In this document: one piece after another, positions 9,106 through 16,988 of the stretch
Position numbering within the stretch: the first letter of the stretch is position 1
Layout of the letters: the number at the start of each line of letters is the position of its first letter
DNA from: Anaerosolibacter carboniphilus
GTDB taxonomy: Bacteria; Bacillota; Clostridia; Peptostreptococcales; Thermotaleaceae
Direction of reading: 5' to 3'
NCBI RefSeq assembly: GCF_014205875.1
Contig: NZ_JACHEN010000002.1
Location: 154,878 to 218,877 of the forward strand
Length of the DNA: 64,000 bases
The notes under the pieces: generated by a model
Seen by the model: only the letters and a program-made list of their open reading frames with translations
The model's database searches: none
Told to the model about the DNA's origin: nothing
Program-made: the position numbers and the translations under genes

Positions 9106-10038
9106 ATGTCAAAAGCTAAAAGAATATTTGATTTAATTATGTATGTAAATGCTAAAAAGAGTTTTACTGCTCAAGATGTTGCGTACGAATTTAACATATC
9201 GGTTAGAACTGCACATAGATATTTAATGGAAATAAGTGAATTAGGAGTTCCTCTATATACCGAGCAGGGTCGAAATGGAGGGTATCGTACACTAAAAAAC
9301 AGAGTTCTTCCCCCAATTGTATTTGACGAGAATGAAGCTTTGGCAATTTTTTTTGCCTTCCAATCATTAAAGTATTATAAATCACTTCCATTTCATACAG
9401 ATATCGATTCAGTTTCCAGGAAATTATACGTTAGTCTTCCTGAAGATACTAAGAAGAAAATAGATCGCTTAGAATCGATCATATGTTTATGGAATCCAAA
9501 AAGAAATATTACTTCTCCATTCCTAAAAGATATAGTGGAAGCGTCTATAGAGAACAACATATTAATAATTGAATATCTATCAAAATCTAAGAATAAAAAA
9601 AGACAAGTTAAACCCATCGGAGCTTATGCATATGATGGGCTTTGGTATATGCCTGCTTTCGATATTGAAAAAAATAAGGTTCTATTATTTAGAGTGGATA
9701 GAATACTATCCTTAGAAACTTCCAAAAGAATTTATGAGTTTCCAATGAATTTAACAGATTGGTTTAACAGCTATACAATTAAATCACCTATTCGGTTGTA
9801 CGTTAAGTTAACAAGAGAAGGGGTAAGGCAGTGCCAAAGTAAATCATGGTTAGAGCCTCACATCATTATGACTGATCATGAAAATGGATATATCGATACG
9901 ATAATTGATGAAGATGAAATAGAATATGTTTCTAACTATTTTGTTCAGCTAGGTGCTTGTGCAAAAGTTATTGAACCACAAAAAATAGTAGATAATATAA
10001 GAAAACATGCCTATAGTCTGATAAATCATTATCTATAG
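9106..10038 (+). CDS. HTH and WYL-domain transcriptional regulator
   Basis: A 310-residue regulator with an N-terminal winged helix (residues 1-60, including FNISVRTAHRYLMEISELG and the wing YTEQGRNGGYR), a WYL domain around residues 140-215 (KPIGAYAYDGLWYMPAF) and the C-terminal WCX region. WYL domains bind nucleic acid or other ligands, and many members control DNA-damage responses. The ATG follows AAAGGAG. It diverges from the uvrA paralogue across about 190 bases, so that gene is its most likely target. That is an inference from position. Confidence 0.87.
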   Translation: MSKAKRIFDLIMYVNAKKSFTAQDVAYEFNISVRTAHRYLMEISELGVPLYTEQGRNGGYRTLKNRVLPPIVFDENEALAIFFAFQSLKYYKSLPFHTDIDSVSRKLYVSLPEDTKKKIDRLESIICLWNPKRNITSPFLKDIVEASIENNILIIEYLSKSKNKKRQVKPIGAYAYDGLWYMPAFDIEKNKVLLFRVDRILSLETSKRIYEFPMNLTDWFNSYTIKSPIRLYVKLTREGVRQCQSKSWLEPHIIMTDHENGYIDTIIDEDEIEYVSNYFVQLGACAKVIEPQKIVDNIRKHAYSLINHYL

Positions 10039-10084
10039 TGAACAGCTTTCTGATTGGGCTGAGAGGTTCTCTGATTACATAACA

Positions 10085-10131
10085 AAAGGGCTGTCCCAAA
10101 TAATTGATTCTATCATTTAGGACAGCCCTTT
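10085..10131. terminator. Bidirectional terminator between convergent genes
   Basis: AAAGGGCTGTCC and GGACAGCCCTTT form a perfect 12-base stem with a long loop, located between the ends of the plus-strand WYL regulator and the minus-strand prsA gene. T-rich sequence flanks both sides. Confidence 0.8.
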
Positions 10132-10140
10132 CTATAGTCT

Positions 10141-11040
10141 TTATTTATTATTATCTTCAAGATAATTCGTTACTTTATATTCACTTTGTTTTTCTTTCAT
10201 CCAAGTATCATATGCATCTGGAAGCTTTTGTTCGATTAAAGTATCTTTGATTTGGTCTTTACTTTCTTCATAGTTTGCTTCTTTTGCCTCTATTATGTTC
10301 TCAACCTTTATAATATGATATCCATATTCCGTTTTAATCGGGTCACTAATTTCTCCTGCTTCCATCGAAAAAACTGCATTCTCAAATTCTGGCACCATTT
10401 GTCCTTTTGTTATATATCCAAGTTCTCCACCTTGGTCTTTATTGCTAGTATCTAATGAATTTTCTTTTGCAATTTTAACAAAATCCTCACCTTCTGACAA
10501 CTTCTTTTTAACTTCTTGTGCTTTCTCTAAGCTATCCACTAAAATATGACTCGCTTTTACCTGTTCCTGTTGCGCAAATGTCTCTCTATTATCATCAAAA
10601 TACTTTTTCATTTCATCTTCGGTTATGGTGATAGATGGCTCAAGCAATTTTTTCACTTCTACATTTCTTTTCATATCTTTCTTTACATCATCTGTTGAAT
10701 ATCCAGCTGATGCTAATGCCTGATTAAAAGCATCCTCTCCACCATAATAATCTATAATGTCCGTCATTTCTTTATCAAGTTCAGCTTCAGTAACCTTAAT
10801 ATTCTGCTTTTGAGCCTCAGCCTCAATAATTTTTTCAGTGATTAACGAATCTAAAACTTGAGCACCATTTTGTTCAACTAAACGTTGATATAATTCATCT
10901 TTCGTAATATTTTTACCACCTACAGTAGCTACGATTTCTTCATTCTGACTTTGGCAACCAGTCACAGCTGTAATTACCAATAGTAAGAAAACAACGAATA
11001 ACATTTGATACTTTTTTCTGTTCCTTAGTTTTTCAAACAA
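10141..11040 (-). CDS. prsA: PrsA-like foldase lipoprotein (peptidyl-prolyl isomerase)
   Basis: A 299-residue extracytoplasmic foldase. A signal peptide ends at the lipobox VTGC (Cys29). A SurA-like N-terminal chaperone region follows (residues 35-150), then a parvulin PPIC domain at about 157-250 (VKASHILVDS, GGELGYITKGQMVPEFENAVFSM, KTEYGYHIIKV), then a helical tail. PrsA proteins assist folding of secreted proteins at the membrane-wall interface. The start is a TTG eight bases after GGAG. It stands alone, with a shared terminator on its 3' side. Confidence 0.9.
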   Translation of the reverse strand: MFEKLRNRKKYQMLFVVFLLLVITAVTGCQSQNEEIVATVGGKNITKDELYQRLVEQNGAQVLDSLITEKIIEAEAQKQNIKVTEAELDKEMTDIIDYYGGEDAFNQALASAGYSTDDVKKDMKRNVEVKKLLEPSITITEDEMKKYFDDNRETFAQQEQVKASHILVDSLEKAQEVKKKLSEGEDFVKIAKENSLDTSNKDQGGELGYITKGQMVPEFENAVFSMEAGEISDPIKTEYGYHIIKVENIIEAKEANYEESKDQIKDTLIEQKLPDAYDTWMKEKQSEYKVTNYLEDNNK

Positions 11041-11233
11041 ATCAAACTCTCCTCTCTACTAAGAGCATCTCTAATTTTTCTAATTCTTAATTTCCTACTA
11101 CAAAAACAATGATTACTTGATCTTTCTCGTTTTTTAACTTCTAGATATTTGTATATTGCACTAACATAGATTTTATTATAACAAACAATTGTGAGCATTT
11201 AGTGATAGATTTATGAAATATCTATACAAATAA

Positions 11234-11261
11234 ATATAACCGTTTCACTAAACGGTTATAT
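11234..11261 (-). terminator. Terminator of the exported protein gene
   Basis: ATATAACCGTTT and AAACGGTTATAT pair perfectly around a 4-base loop. On the minus strand TTATTTG follows. It lies just past the stop of the neighbouring minus-strand gene. Confidence 0.7.
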
Positions 11262-11275
11262 CTTCTAAACTCTAT

Positions 11276-11902
11276 TTATTTTGCAGATTTTAGTTTACGC
11301 TTTACAATAACACCTCCACCTAAGAGCATGCATGCACCTGCAGCATATATCAATGGAGCCTTAGATGGGCTGGATTCTGATGCCTGTTTGTTTTCATTTG
11401 AAAGAACAACCTCCGCCTCTATACCATTAGAAGCTGCTGTTGTATTGTATAGTTCTGCCTGCTGACCTTCAACAACTTTAACCATCTCTCTACCGAATAA
11501 TTCATAAAGATATTCAGCGTTTTCTTCACTATAGGGTGTAATGCCTATTTCAACATACTCATCCAATGGACTTGTATGGGTAACATTAAAACCCTTCTTA
11601 TTTATTTCTCCAGCGTGGTCTTCAAATAAATATTTATCAATCTCTCTTTGCTTTTGAGATATATTCTCGTTGATCTCTCCTTGGTCTTGCGCTGGATATG
11701 AGACCGCAGCGTCTGGCGAGTCTGTCGATACTTCAGCCGATATCCCTAGCTGTCTCTCATCAGTTTTAATCACATCAACAGCTAATTGCCCTGGCAAAGG
11801 TGACGGTTGGCTTCCCCCACCATCAGCTAAAACTACACCCGATGACAGTAATGTAACACATGCCCCTAAGATAAGCCCTCTTGTAAATTTTGATTTTATC
11901 AT
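11276..11902 (-). CDS. Exported membrane-anchored protein of unknown function
   Basis: A 208-residue protein with an N-terminal signal peptide (cleavage likely after VVLADG), a soluble extracellular part of about 140 residues, a low-complexity Ser/Pro/Lys stretch, and a C-terminal transmembrane segment (residues 184-200) followed by a positive tail (KRKLKSAK). This is the layout of a surface protein held by a C-terminal anchor; there is no LPxTG motif. The ATG follows GGAGGAGG. I do not recognise a family. Confidence 0.7.
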   Translation of the reverse strand: MIKSKFTRGLILGACVTLLSSGVVLADGGGSQPSPLPGQLAVDVIKTDERQLGISAEVSTDSPDAAVSYPAQDQGEINENISQKQREIDKYLFEDHAGEINKKGFNVTHTSPLDEYVEIGITPYSEENAEYLYELFGREMVKVVEGQQAELYNTTAASNGIEAEVVLSNENKQASESSPSKAPLIYAAGACMLLGGGVIVKRKLKSAK

Positions 11903-12313
11903 AAAATAATACCTCCTCCATAATTTTTCTCCAAATATGCGTATTAGCTTCTTGCCTTGTTACTTTCATTTGTTAGACGAACGCCGTTAATTTTCTGTTC
12001 CCAATTTTTTAGAGGAACATGTAGAAAAATTCAAATATGAAATGAACATTAATCATCTCTAGCTAACATAGAAGCAAGTTTTCAGTATGAGAATTCAAGA
12101 AAAAAAGATTGGCATTCACCAATCTTAAAGCATATTTAAAATCTATTCTTTGCAAGGTCTGTTTATTTGTTTTAAACGCTCATTCTACTCTTTAACCATG
12201 AACTAACCTCACAACTACCTCCATGTGTGTAGTATGTAGAAACATAGACTTAACGGATGCCTTCTTTCACGTTTATAAATTGCGCTATAATCTAAAAGTT
12301 CTTTATTTCCGTT
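11903..12313. other. Intergenic region with one terminator, no gene seen
   Basis: About 410 AT-rich bases between the vat gene and the exported protein gene. Apart from the terminator at 12105-12126 I see no open frame with a ribosome site and no repeat. Confidence 0.5.
12105..12126 (-). terminator. Intrinsic terminator of the vgb-vat operon
   Basis: On the minus strand AAGATTGG and CCAATCTT pair around a 6-base loop and are followed by TTTTTCTTG. It lies about 190 bases past the vat stop and is the first strong terminator after the operon. Confidence 0.78.
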
Positions 12314-12970
12314 TCATTCATTATCCACCATATCCCTTAATTTATCAGCATCCTCACTACAAAGTAAAGTAATATTTTCTGTAATCTTTTCAACTTCCCA
12401 ATCCCACCATCTTATTTTGAGCAGCAGTTCTATTACATCATCACAGAATCTTTTTTTGATAATAGTTGCAGGATTACCACCTACGATTGTATAAGGGGGA
12501 ACATCTTTAGTAACCACTGATTTTGCTGCAATGATTGCTCCATCTCCAATCTTTATACCTGGCATTATGATGGATTCCATACCGATCCATACATCATTGC
12601 CTACCACTGTATCTCCCTTAAAAGGCAAATCTTCTATTCCTGGTATTCCATACTCCCACCCATTTCCAAATAATCCAAAGGGATAGGTTGTGAATGCTTT
12701 CATCTTATGATTTGCTCTATTCATTATAAACTTAACCCTGGGTGCGATCGCACAAAACTTCCCTATCACCAATCTATCTCCAAAAAAGTCATAATGATAT
12801 AAAACATTTTCTTCAAACTTTTCAGGATTTGCAGGATCATCATAGTAAGTGTAATCGCCTACAATGATATTTGGATTCTTAATAATATTTTTTATAAAGC
12901 AAAGACTTTTGATTCCACTTACTGGATATATATCTTTGGGATTTGGTCCATTGTTATTAGAAATCTCCAT
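12314..12970 (-). CDS. vat: Vat-family streptogramin A O-acetyltransferase
   Basis: A 218-residue left-handed beta-helix acetyltransferase that transfers acetyl from acetyl-CoA to group A streptogramins such as virginiamycin M, inactivating them. The N-terminal GPNP..IYP segment, the loop FIMNRANHKM with the catalytic histidine (His88), the segment FGNGWEYGIP, the hexapeptide repeats (VVGNDVWIG, IGDGAIIAAKSVV) and the C-terminal IRWWDW are those of the Vat subgroup rather than generic CatB/xenobiotic acetyltransferases. It starts 38 bases after vgb and is surely co-transcribed with it. The catalytic loop is intact, so activity is expected. Confidence 0.9.
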   Translation of the reverse strand: MEISNNNGPNPKDIYPVSGIKSLCFIKNIIKNPNIIVGDYTYYDDPANPEKFEENVLYHYDFFGDRLVIGKFCAIAPRVKFIMNRANHKMKAFTTYPFGLFGNGWEYGIPGIEDLPFKGDTVVGNDVWIGMESIIMPGIKIGDGAIIAAKSVVTKDVPPYTIVGGNPATIIKKRFCDDVIELLLKIRWWDWEVEKITENITLLCSEDADKLRDMVDNE

Positions 12971-13008
12971 GAATAAACTCCTTTTCTTTTATCATTTTCC
13001 TTCACCCT

Positions 13009-13896
13009 TTAGAGAGAAATTAGCCGTCCAATCTGGTTGATTTCTTCAGCAAACCATAAGGCACCATCGGGTCCTAGTACAATTCCGTGGGGTTCTGAAT
13101 TCACTGTAGGAATTGGGTACTCAGAAATCTCTCCATTCACGGTAATACAGCCAATTTGGTTACTTCCCCACTCTGTAAACCAAAGTTCTCCATCCCTGCC
13201 GGCCGTAATGGCATGGGGCCGAGCATTTGCTGTAGGAAGCTCATACTCACTGATCTCACCTTTTGTAGTGATTCTTCCTATCTTATTTCCGTTTATCTCC
13301 ACAAACCAAAGGTCTCCATCTGAACCAACAGTAATCCCTACCGGTCCTGCCCCTATTGTAGGAATTTGATATTCAACAATCTTCCCAGTAGTAGTTATTC
13401 TGCCAATTTTATTATTTTGATTCTCTGTAAACCAAAGGGCACCGTCAGGTCCTGCTACAATGGCAGAGGGAAAAGCGTTTGGAGTAGGTAATAGATATTC
13501 TCTCATTTCTCCCGTTCCTGTAATTCGTCCAATCTTATTTCCGATGATTTGAGTAAACCAGAGGGCTCCATCCGGTCCAGCCGTGATACCAAACGGACCC
13601 GCATCAGCTGTTGGCAGAGAGAACTCCGTTATCTCTCCATCCGTGGAAATTCTACCGATTTTATTGGCCTTATATTCTGTAAACCACAAATCTCCATCCA
13701 CTCCAGCAGTAATGATAGAAAGTCCTGCATCAGGAGTGGGTACAGGGTATTCCTTAATGTTGCCGTCTATAGTTATTCTTCCAACCCTATTCCCATGGTT
13801 TTCCGTGAACCATAGGGCATGATCTGAACCTACCGTAATCCCATAAGGACCTGATTTCAGCGTAGGAAGCAGGTATTCTTGCATCTGTATCTTCAT
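13009..13896 (-). CDS. vgb: Vgb-family streptogramin B lyase
   Basis: A 295-residue enzyme that opens the lactone ring of group B streptogramins by elimination, without water. The protein is seven repeats of about 42 residues (G-I-T-x-G-x-D-G-x-L-W-F-T-E ... N-K-I-G-R-I), forming a seven-bladed propeller. The residues reported as catalytic in the staphylococcal enzyme (His228, Glu268, His270, and the nearby Glu284) are present here at the same numbers: RPHAI, SEPHG and WFAE. There is no signal peptide, so it is cytoplasmic. The start follows AAAGGAGG. It heads a two-gene operon with vat and has a long leader with an attenuator. Confidence 0.93.
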   Translation of the reverse strand: MKIQMQEYLLPTLKSGPYGITVGSDHALWFTENHGNRVGRITIDGNIKEYPVPTPDAGLSIITAGVDGDLWFTEYKANKIGRISTDGEITEFSLPTADAGPFGITAGPDGALWFTQIIGNKIGRITGTGEMREYLLPTPNAFPSAIVAGPDGALWFTENQNNKIGRITTTGKIVEYQIPTIGAGPVGITVGSDGDLWFVEINGNKIGRITTKGEISEYELPTANARPHAITAGRDGELWFTEWGSNQIGCITVNGEISEYPIPTVNSEPHGIVLGPDGALWFAEEINQIGRLISL

Positions 13897-13980
13897 ATTA
13901 TTGTATCCTCCTTTATATGAACTTCAAAATAGTCCATTTGCTCATCAATCTTTTTAGTGTCTTCTTATTTATTTTGAAAT

Positions 13981-14016
13981 ATAAAAAACCTCCTACCCAT
14001 GTTCTGGATAGGAGGT
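13981..14016 (-). terminator. Attenuator terminator in the vgb-vat leader
   Basis: On the minus strand ACCTCCTATCC and GGGTAGGAGGT form an 11-base stem (one G-T pair) with the loop AGAACAT, followed at once by TTTTTAT. It lies about 85 bases upstream of the vgb start, inside the transcribed leader, so it would stop transcription before the operon unless disrupted. Confidence 0.85.
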
Positions 14017-14154
14017 AAAATAACACCAAAAGACATAGTATTCCCCATACTATGGTATAAATCTTTTGTGTATTATATAAAAAGGCGCAGACTAACCCTA
14101 TCCAGAAAAATATTTTTGTTTTTATAACAAATGTTTTCTCTAAAAATAGGATTA
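14002..14154 (-). promoter_or_regulatory. Antiterminator and anti-antiterminator segments of the vgb-vat leader
   Basis: Four segments can pair in alternative ways on the minus-strand RNA. Segment 1 (14154-14146, TAATCCTAT) pairs with segment 2 (14101-14093, ATAGGGTTA), helped by AGAAAA/TTTTCT and an inner TTTGTT/AACAAA stem. Segment 2 (14107-14096, TTCTGGATAGGG) instead pairs with segment 3 (14013-14002), giving eleven Watson-Crick pairs plus one G-T. Segment 3 is the 5' arm of the terminator, whose 3' arm is segment 4. Thus 1:2 allows termination and 2:3 prevents it. The pairings are read directly; the regulatory role is inferred. Confidence 0.78.
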
Positions 14155-14178
14155 GTAGATCATTGTCTTGATAGTCAC
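14152..14178 (-). CDS. Possible leader peptide of the vgb-vat attenuator
   Basis: An eight-codon frame from GTG at 14178 (reading M-T-I-K-T-M-I-Y) ends at a TAA that is also the first three bases of pairing segment 1. A shorter version starts at ATG 14163 (M-I-Y). GGGGCGAAAGGGTGA supplies plausible ribosome sites for either. A ribosome held here by a drug would cover segment 1 and free segment 2 to form the antiterminator. The frame is very short, so coding is a hypothesis resting on its position. Confidence 0.45.
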   Translation of the reverse strand: MTIKTMIY

Positions 14179-14214
14179 CCTTTCGCCCCATATTGTTTCA
14201 CTATTACATAGATT

Positions 14215-14243
14215 ATCTTAGCATATAGTCTTCGCCTGATCAA
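14215..14243 (-). promoter_or_regulatory. Predicted promoter of the vgb-vat operon
   Basis: On the minus strand TTGATC and TAAGAT are 17 bases apart, and TGC precedes the -10 box, giving an extended -10. Transcription would start near 14208, about 310 bases before the vgb start codon. No terminator is seen between the flavin reductase gene and this site, so read-through into the leader is also possible. Confidence 0.55.
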
Positions 14244-14282
14244 GGTGAGCATTCATCATAACTATCTTATACGCAGCAGCTT

Positions 14283-14840
14283 TTATTTGCCTTCCGATAT
14301 TTTTAATCCCGCCTTAAAAGCATCACCCACCAACTGATTTAGATCATAGTAACTCGCACCCATCATAATCATTGGATTGATCTTCAATGGGTCTGGCTTC
14401 CCCTCTGTCAAGCATTCCTTATTCACATATACCGCAACAATTTCTCCTAGAAACATTTCAAAGTCATCTATAGGAATAACCTGCACGACTTTACAGAGAA
14501 AGTTCATCGTGCATTCTGTAATCATTGGAGCTTTTCCCAATTCATCATAAAAGGGAACAAATAAGTTTGACTTATCCATTCTTTTTCCCGACACAATACC
14601 ACAGTAATCTGTCAGTTCAACCAGATCCGCTGGAGGAATATTGACACTAAAATACCCGTTTTCCTTCACGCCTGCCGTTGTATAATGCGTGCTTTTTAGC
14701 GAAACATACAGCATTGGCTTCAAACTCACTACCCCACATGCACCCACAGTAACATAGTTCGGCTTCCCATTGACATCCGCTCCCACAAGCATGGTAGGAA
14801 AGGGGCCGAAAGGGCGATTTTGAATTTTAATCTTTTCCAT
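14283..14840 (-). CDS. Flavin reductase family protein (FMN-binding)
   Basis: A 185-residue split-barrel flavoprotein. The N-terminal RPFGPFPTMLVGADVNGKPN and the blocks TVGACGVVSLKPMLYVSLK and NGYFSVNIPP are those of the flavin reductase-like/DIM6 family, which bind FMN and reduce flavins or small molecules with NAD(P)H. The ATG follows an AGGAGG site (GGAGGATTTAAA). It lies just upstream of the streptogramin resistance operon on the same strand, but no functional link is evident. The substrate is unknown. Confidence 0.85.
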   Translation of the reverse strand: MEKIKIQNRPFGPFPTMLVGADVNGKPNYVTVGACGVVSLKPMLYVSLKSTHYTTAGVKENGYFSVNIPPADLVELTDYCGIVSGKRMDKSNLFVPFYDELGKAPMITECTMNFLCKVVQVIPIDDFEMFLGEIVAVYVNKECLTEGKPDPLKINPMIMMGASYYDLNQLVGDAFKAGLKISEGK

Positions 14841-15073
14841 TTTAAATCCTCCTATTCATCTGTTATTCTACTGCAGTAGTATTTGTATTATAACTGGAAC
14901 TCTAATAAAAGAATAGACTTTTTCTTTTTTATGGGTTATCATATAGATAGAGTATACCCCTAAGCCAATTGGCTTAGGTTTTTTATTTTTGTGGCATCTT
15001 TGATGATTTTGAGGCTAATTACAAATCTATTTTTTGCGCGCTAGCTTCTACATTCTCCTTGATAACAATAAGA
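14841..15073. other. Intergenic region with an orphan plus-strand hairpin
   Basis: This non-coding stretch lies between potD's terminator and the flavin reductase start. Its only clear structure is the plus-strand terminator at 14959-14985. No open frame with a ribosome site was found. Confidence 0.5.
14959..14985 (+). terminator. Orphan intrinsic terminator on the plus strand
   Basis: CCTAAGCC and GGCTTAGG pair around AATT and are followed by TTTTTTATTTTT on the plus strand. No plus-strand gene lies upstream for several kilobases, so it may end a small RNA or an antisense transcript. Confidence 0.6.
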
Positions 15074-15119
15074 AAGAGACTAGGACTATTCTTTCATCTA
15101 AGAATAGTCCTAGTCTCTT
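15074..15119 (-). terminator. Terminator of the potABCD operon
   Basis: A perfect 20-base inverted repeat with a 6-base loop lies 30 bases past the potD stop. On the minus strand it is followed by TCTTATTG. This is the strongest hairpin in the region. Confidence 0.85.
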
Positions 15120-15148
15120 CTTGAATCTATCTTTTCCATATCATTCTT

Positions 15149-16201
15149 TTACTTTGCTTTGATCTCCGTCCATACGCGATCATATTCTGTTGTGAATTCT
15201 CCTAGATCGACGAAAACTTCACCCTTCTCCATGATATTCCCTTTTGGATAGGCCAACTCATTGCCAACCACTTCTTCAGAAAGTAACGCTTTTGCTGCTT
15301 CATTAGGGGTGGCATACATGACGTATTCTGCACACTTAGCTGCCACTTCAGGCCGCAGCATATAGTCGATAAACAGCTCTGCTTCCCTTTTGTGCTGACT
15401 GGTTTTAGGAATTGCCATGGCATCAAACCAAAGGTTTGTTCCTTCCTTAGGAATTACATAGGCCAAATCAGGGTTCTCTTCAACCAACAGCATAGCATCT
15501 CCAGACCATGTCAAGGCCATGGCAGCCTCTCCTGCAATCATCATATCCTTATAGGCATCCACTTCATAGGCCTTTACCAAAGGCTTCTGTTTCATCAGTT
15601 CCTCTTTTGCCTTTTCCAATTCTTCAAGATTCCGTGTATTTAAAGAATATCCCAGCTTTTTTAAAGTAATTCCGATGGTATCTCTGGAGCTGTCCAGCAT
15701 CAGAATATCACCCTTATATTTCTCATCCCAGAGAGCATTCCAACTGTCTAGTTCTCCCTCAACCTCTTTGGTGTTATAAATAATACCCATGGTTCCCCAG
15801 AAGTAAGGTACGGAATATTTGTTATCAGGGTCATAAGGAAGGTTCTTGAATTGTTCTCCGATATTTTTAATATTAGATAGATTTTTCATGTCTATTTCTA
15901 GAAGTAAATCTTGTTTGATCATGGCTTCCACCATATACTCGGAAGGAAAAATCACATCATATTCTGTTCCCCCTGCTTGAATCTTCGCCAACATCTCTTC
16001 ATTATTGGCATAGTTTTCATAGTTCACCTTGATCCCATATTCTTTTTCAAAATCATCTAACACTTGAGGATCAATATAGTCTCCCCAATTATACACATTT
16101 AGTTTGTTATAATATCCTTGCTCGTTGGTTTCTCCCTTTCCACAGGCTGCAAGAGATAGAATCAACATCCCTATGATCAAGATAGCTACTATTTTTTTCA
16201 T
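15149..16201 (-). CDS. potD: Spermidine/putrescine-binding lipoprotein PotD
   Basis: The extracellular polyamine-binding protein of an ABC importer. A signal peptide with lipobox LAAC (Cys20) is followed by a periplasmic-binding-protein type 2 fold. Family blocks are LNVYNWGDYIDPQVLDDFEKEYGI, TEYDVIFPSEYMVEAMI, SVPYFWGTMGIIYN and MALTWSGDAM. The open frame begins three codons earlier at a GTG, but the AAAGGGTGAGGG site favours the ATG at 16201. It is the last gene of the operon, 14 bases after potC. Binding preference between spermidine and putrescine is not readable. Confidence 0.93.
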   Translation of the reverse strand: MKKIVAILIIGMLILSLAACGKGETNEQGYYNKLNVYNWGDYIDPQVLDDFEKEYGIKVNYENYANNEEMLAKIQAGGTEYDVIFPSEYMVEAMIKQDLLLEIDMKNLSNIKNIGEQFKNLPYDPDNKYSVPYFWGTMGIIYNTKEVEGELDSWNALWDEKYKGDILMLDSSRDTIGITLKKLGYSLNTRNLEELEKAKEELMKQKPLVKAYEVDAYKDMMIAGEAAMALTWSGDAMLLVEENPDLAYVIPKEGTNLWFDAMAIPKTSQHKREAELFIDYMLRPEVAAKCAEYVMYATPNEAAKALLSEEVVGNELAYPKGNIMEKGEVFVDLGEFTTEYDRVWTEIKAK

Positions 16202-16214
16202 CACCCTCACCCTT

Positions 16215-16988
16215 TCACTCTTTTATATTGCTTGCCCTTTGCTGAAGTATGATCAGCAGGCTCAGTACACCTACAAATAAAATGGTTGATAATGCATTGA
16301 TTTTGGGACTAACCCCTAGCTTTGTCATGGAGTAAATTTTAATCGATAATGTATTCACCCCTGATCCCGTCGTAAAAAAGCTTACCATAAAATCATCCAA
16401 AGACAAGGTAAAAGCCAAAAGGAATCCTGTCACAACCCCCGACATAATCTCTGGCAAAATTACCTTGAAAAAAGCCTGCAGCGGTGTAGCACCTAAATCC
16501 AACGCAGCTTCCTCCAAGTGGGGATTAAGCTGATAAATCTTCGGCAGTACTGCCAAGATCACATAGGGTACATTAAAGGTAATGTGGGCCAGCAGCAAGG
16601 TTATGTATCCCAACTTTAACTTCAGCCACACAAATAGTGCAAGGAGCGAAATACCAATCACAATATCTGGATTCATTACAGGTAAGTAAGTCATATTCAT
16701 AAAAACTGCCTTTGCCCTGGGTTTCATATGATGAATACCAATGGCCGCTGCCGTTCCAATGACTGTGGCCAGCAAGGAAGCCAATATGGCAATGGTAAAG
16801 GTATTATAGAGGGCGCTGATAATGGTACGGTCTTTCATTAATTCTTGGTACCATCGCAGGGTGAATCCACTCCAATTCCCCCGGTATTTTGAGTCATTGA
16901 AAGAGTAGACGATCAATACTAGAATCGGCAAGTATAAAAACAAGTAGATGATGCCTGCATAGGCACCCTTACAAAGTTTCTTTACCAT
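16215..16988 (-). CDS. potC: Spermidine/putrescine ABC permease PotC
   Basis: A 257-residue inner-membrane subunit with six hydrophobic segments and the EAA loop EEAALDLGATPLQAFFKVILPEI, where the ATPase docks. N-terminal PILVLIVYSFNDSKY and the later FTLSLDDFMVSFF are typical of PotC. Its start overlaps the end of potB by seven bases, which suggests translational coupling. It pairs with PotB to form the membrane channel. Confidence 0.92.
   Translation of the reverse strand: MVKKLCKGAYAGIIYLFLYLPILVLIVYSFNDSKYRGNWSGFTLRWYQELMKDRTIISALYNTFTIAILASLLATVIGTAAAIGIHHMKPRAKAVFMNMTYLPVMNPDIVIGISLLALFVWLKLKLGYITLLLAHITFNVPYVILAVLPKIYQLNPHLEEAALDLGATPLQAFFKVILPEIMSGVVTGFLLAFTLSLDDFMVSFFTTGSGVNTLSIKIYSMTKLGVSPKINALSTILFVGVLSLLIILQQRASNIKE

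Noticed and set aside
13037..13822. Several plus-strand open frames opposite vgb
   Set aside because: They are mirror images of the seven propeller repeats, lack ribosome sites and lie inside a strongly supported gene.
13913..14191. A 92-residue minus-strand open frame with hydrophobic stretches just upstream of vgb
   Set aside because: It has no ribosome binding site, reads straight through the antiterminator and terminator, and ends inside the vgb ribosome site. The region is better explained as a regulatory leader.
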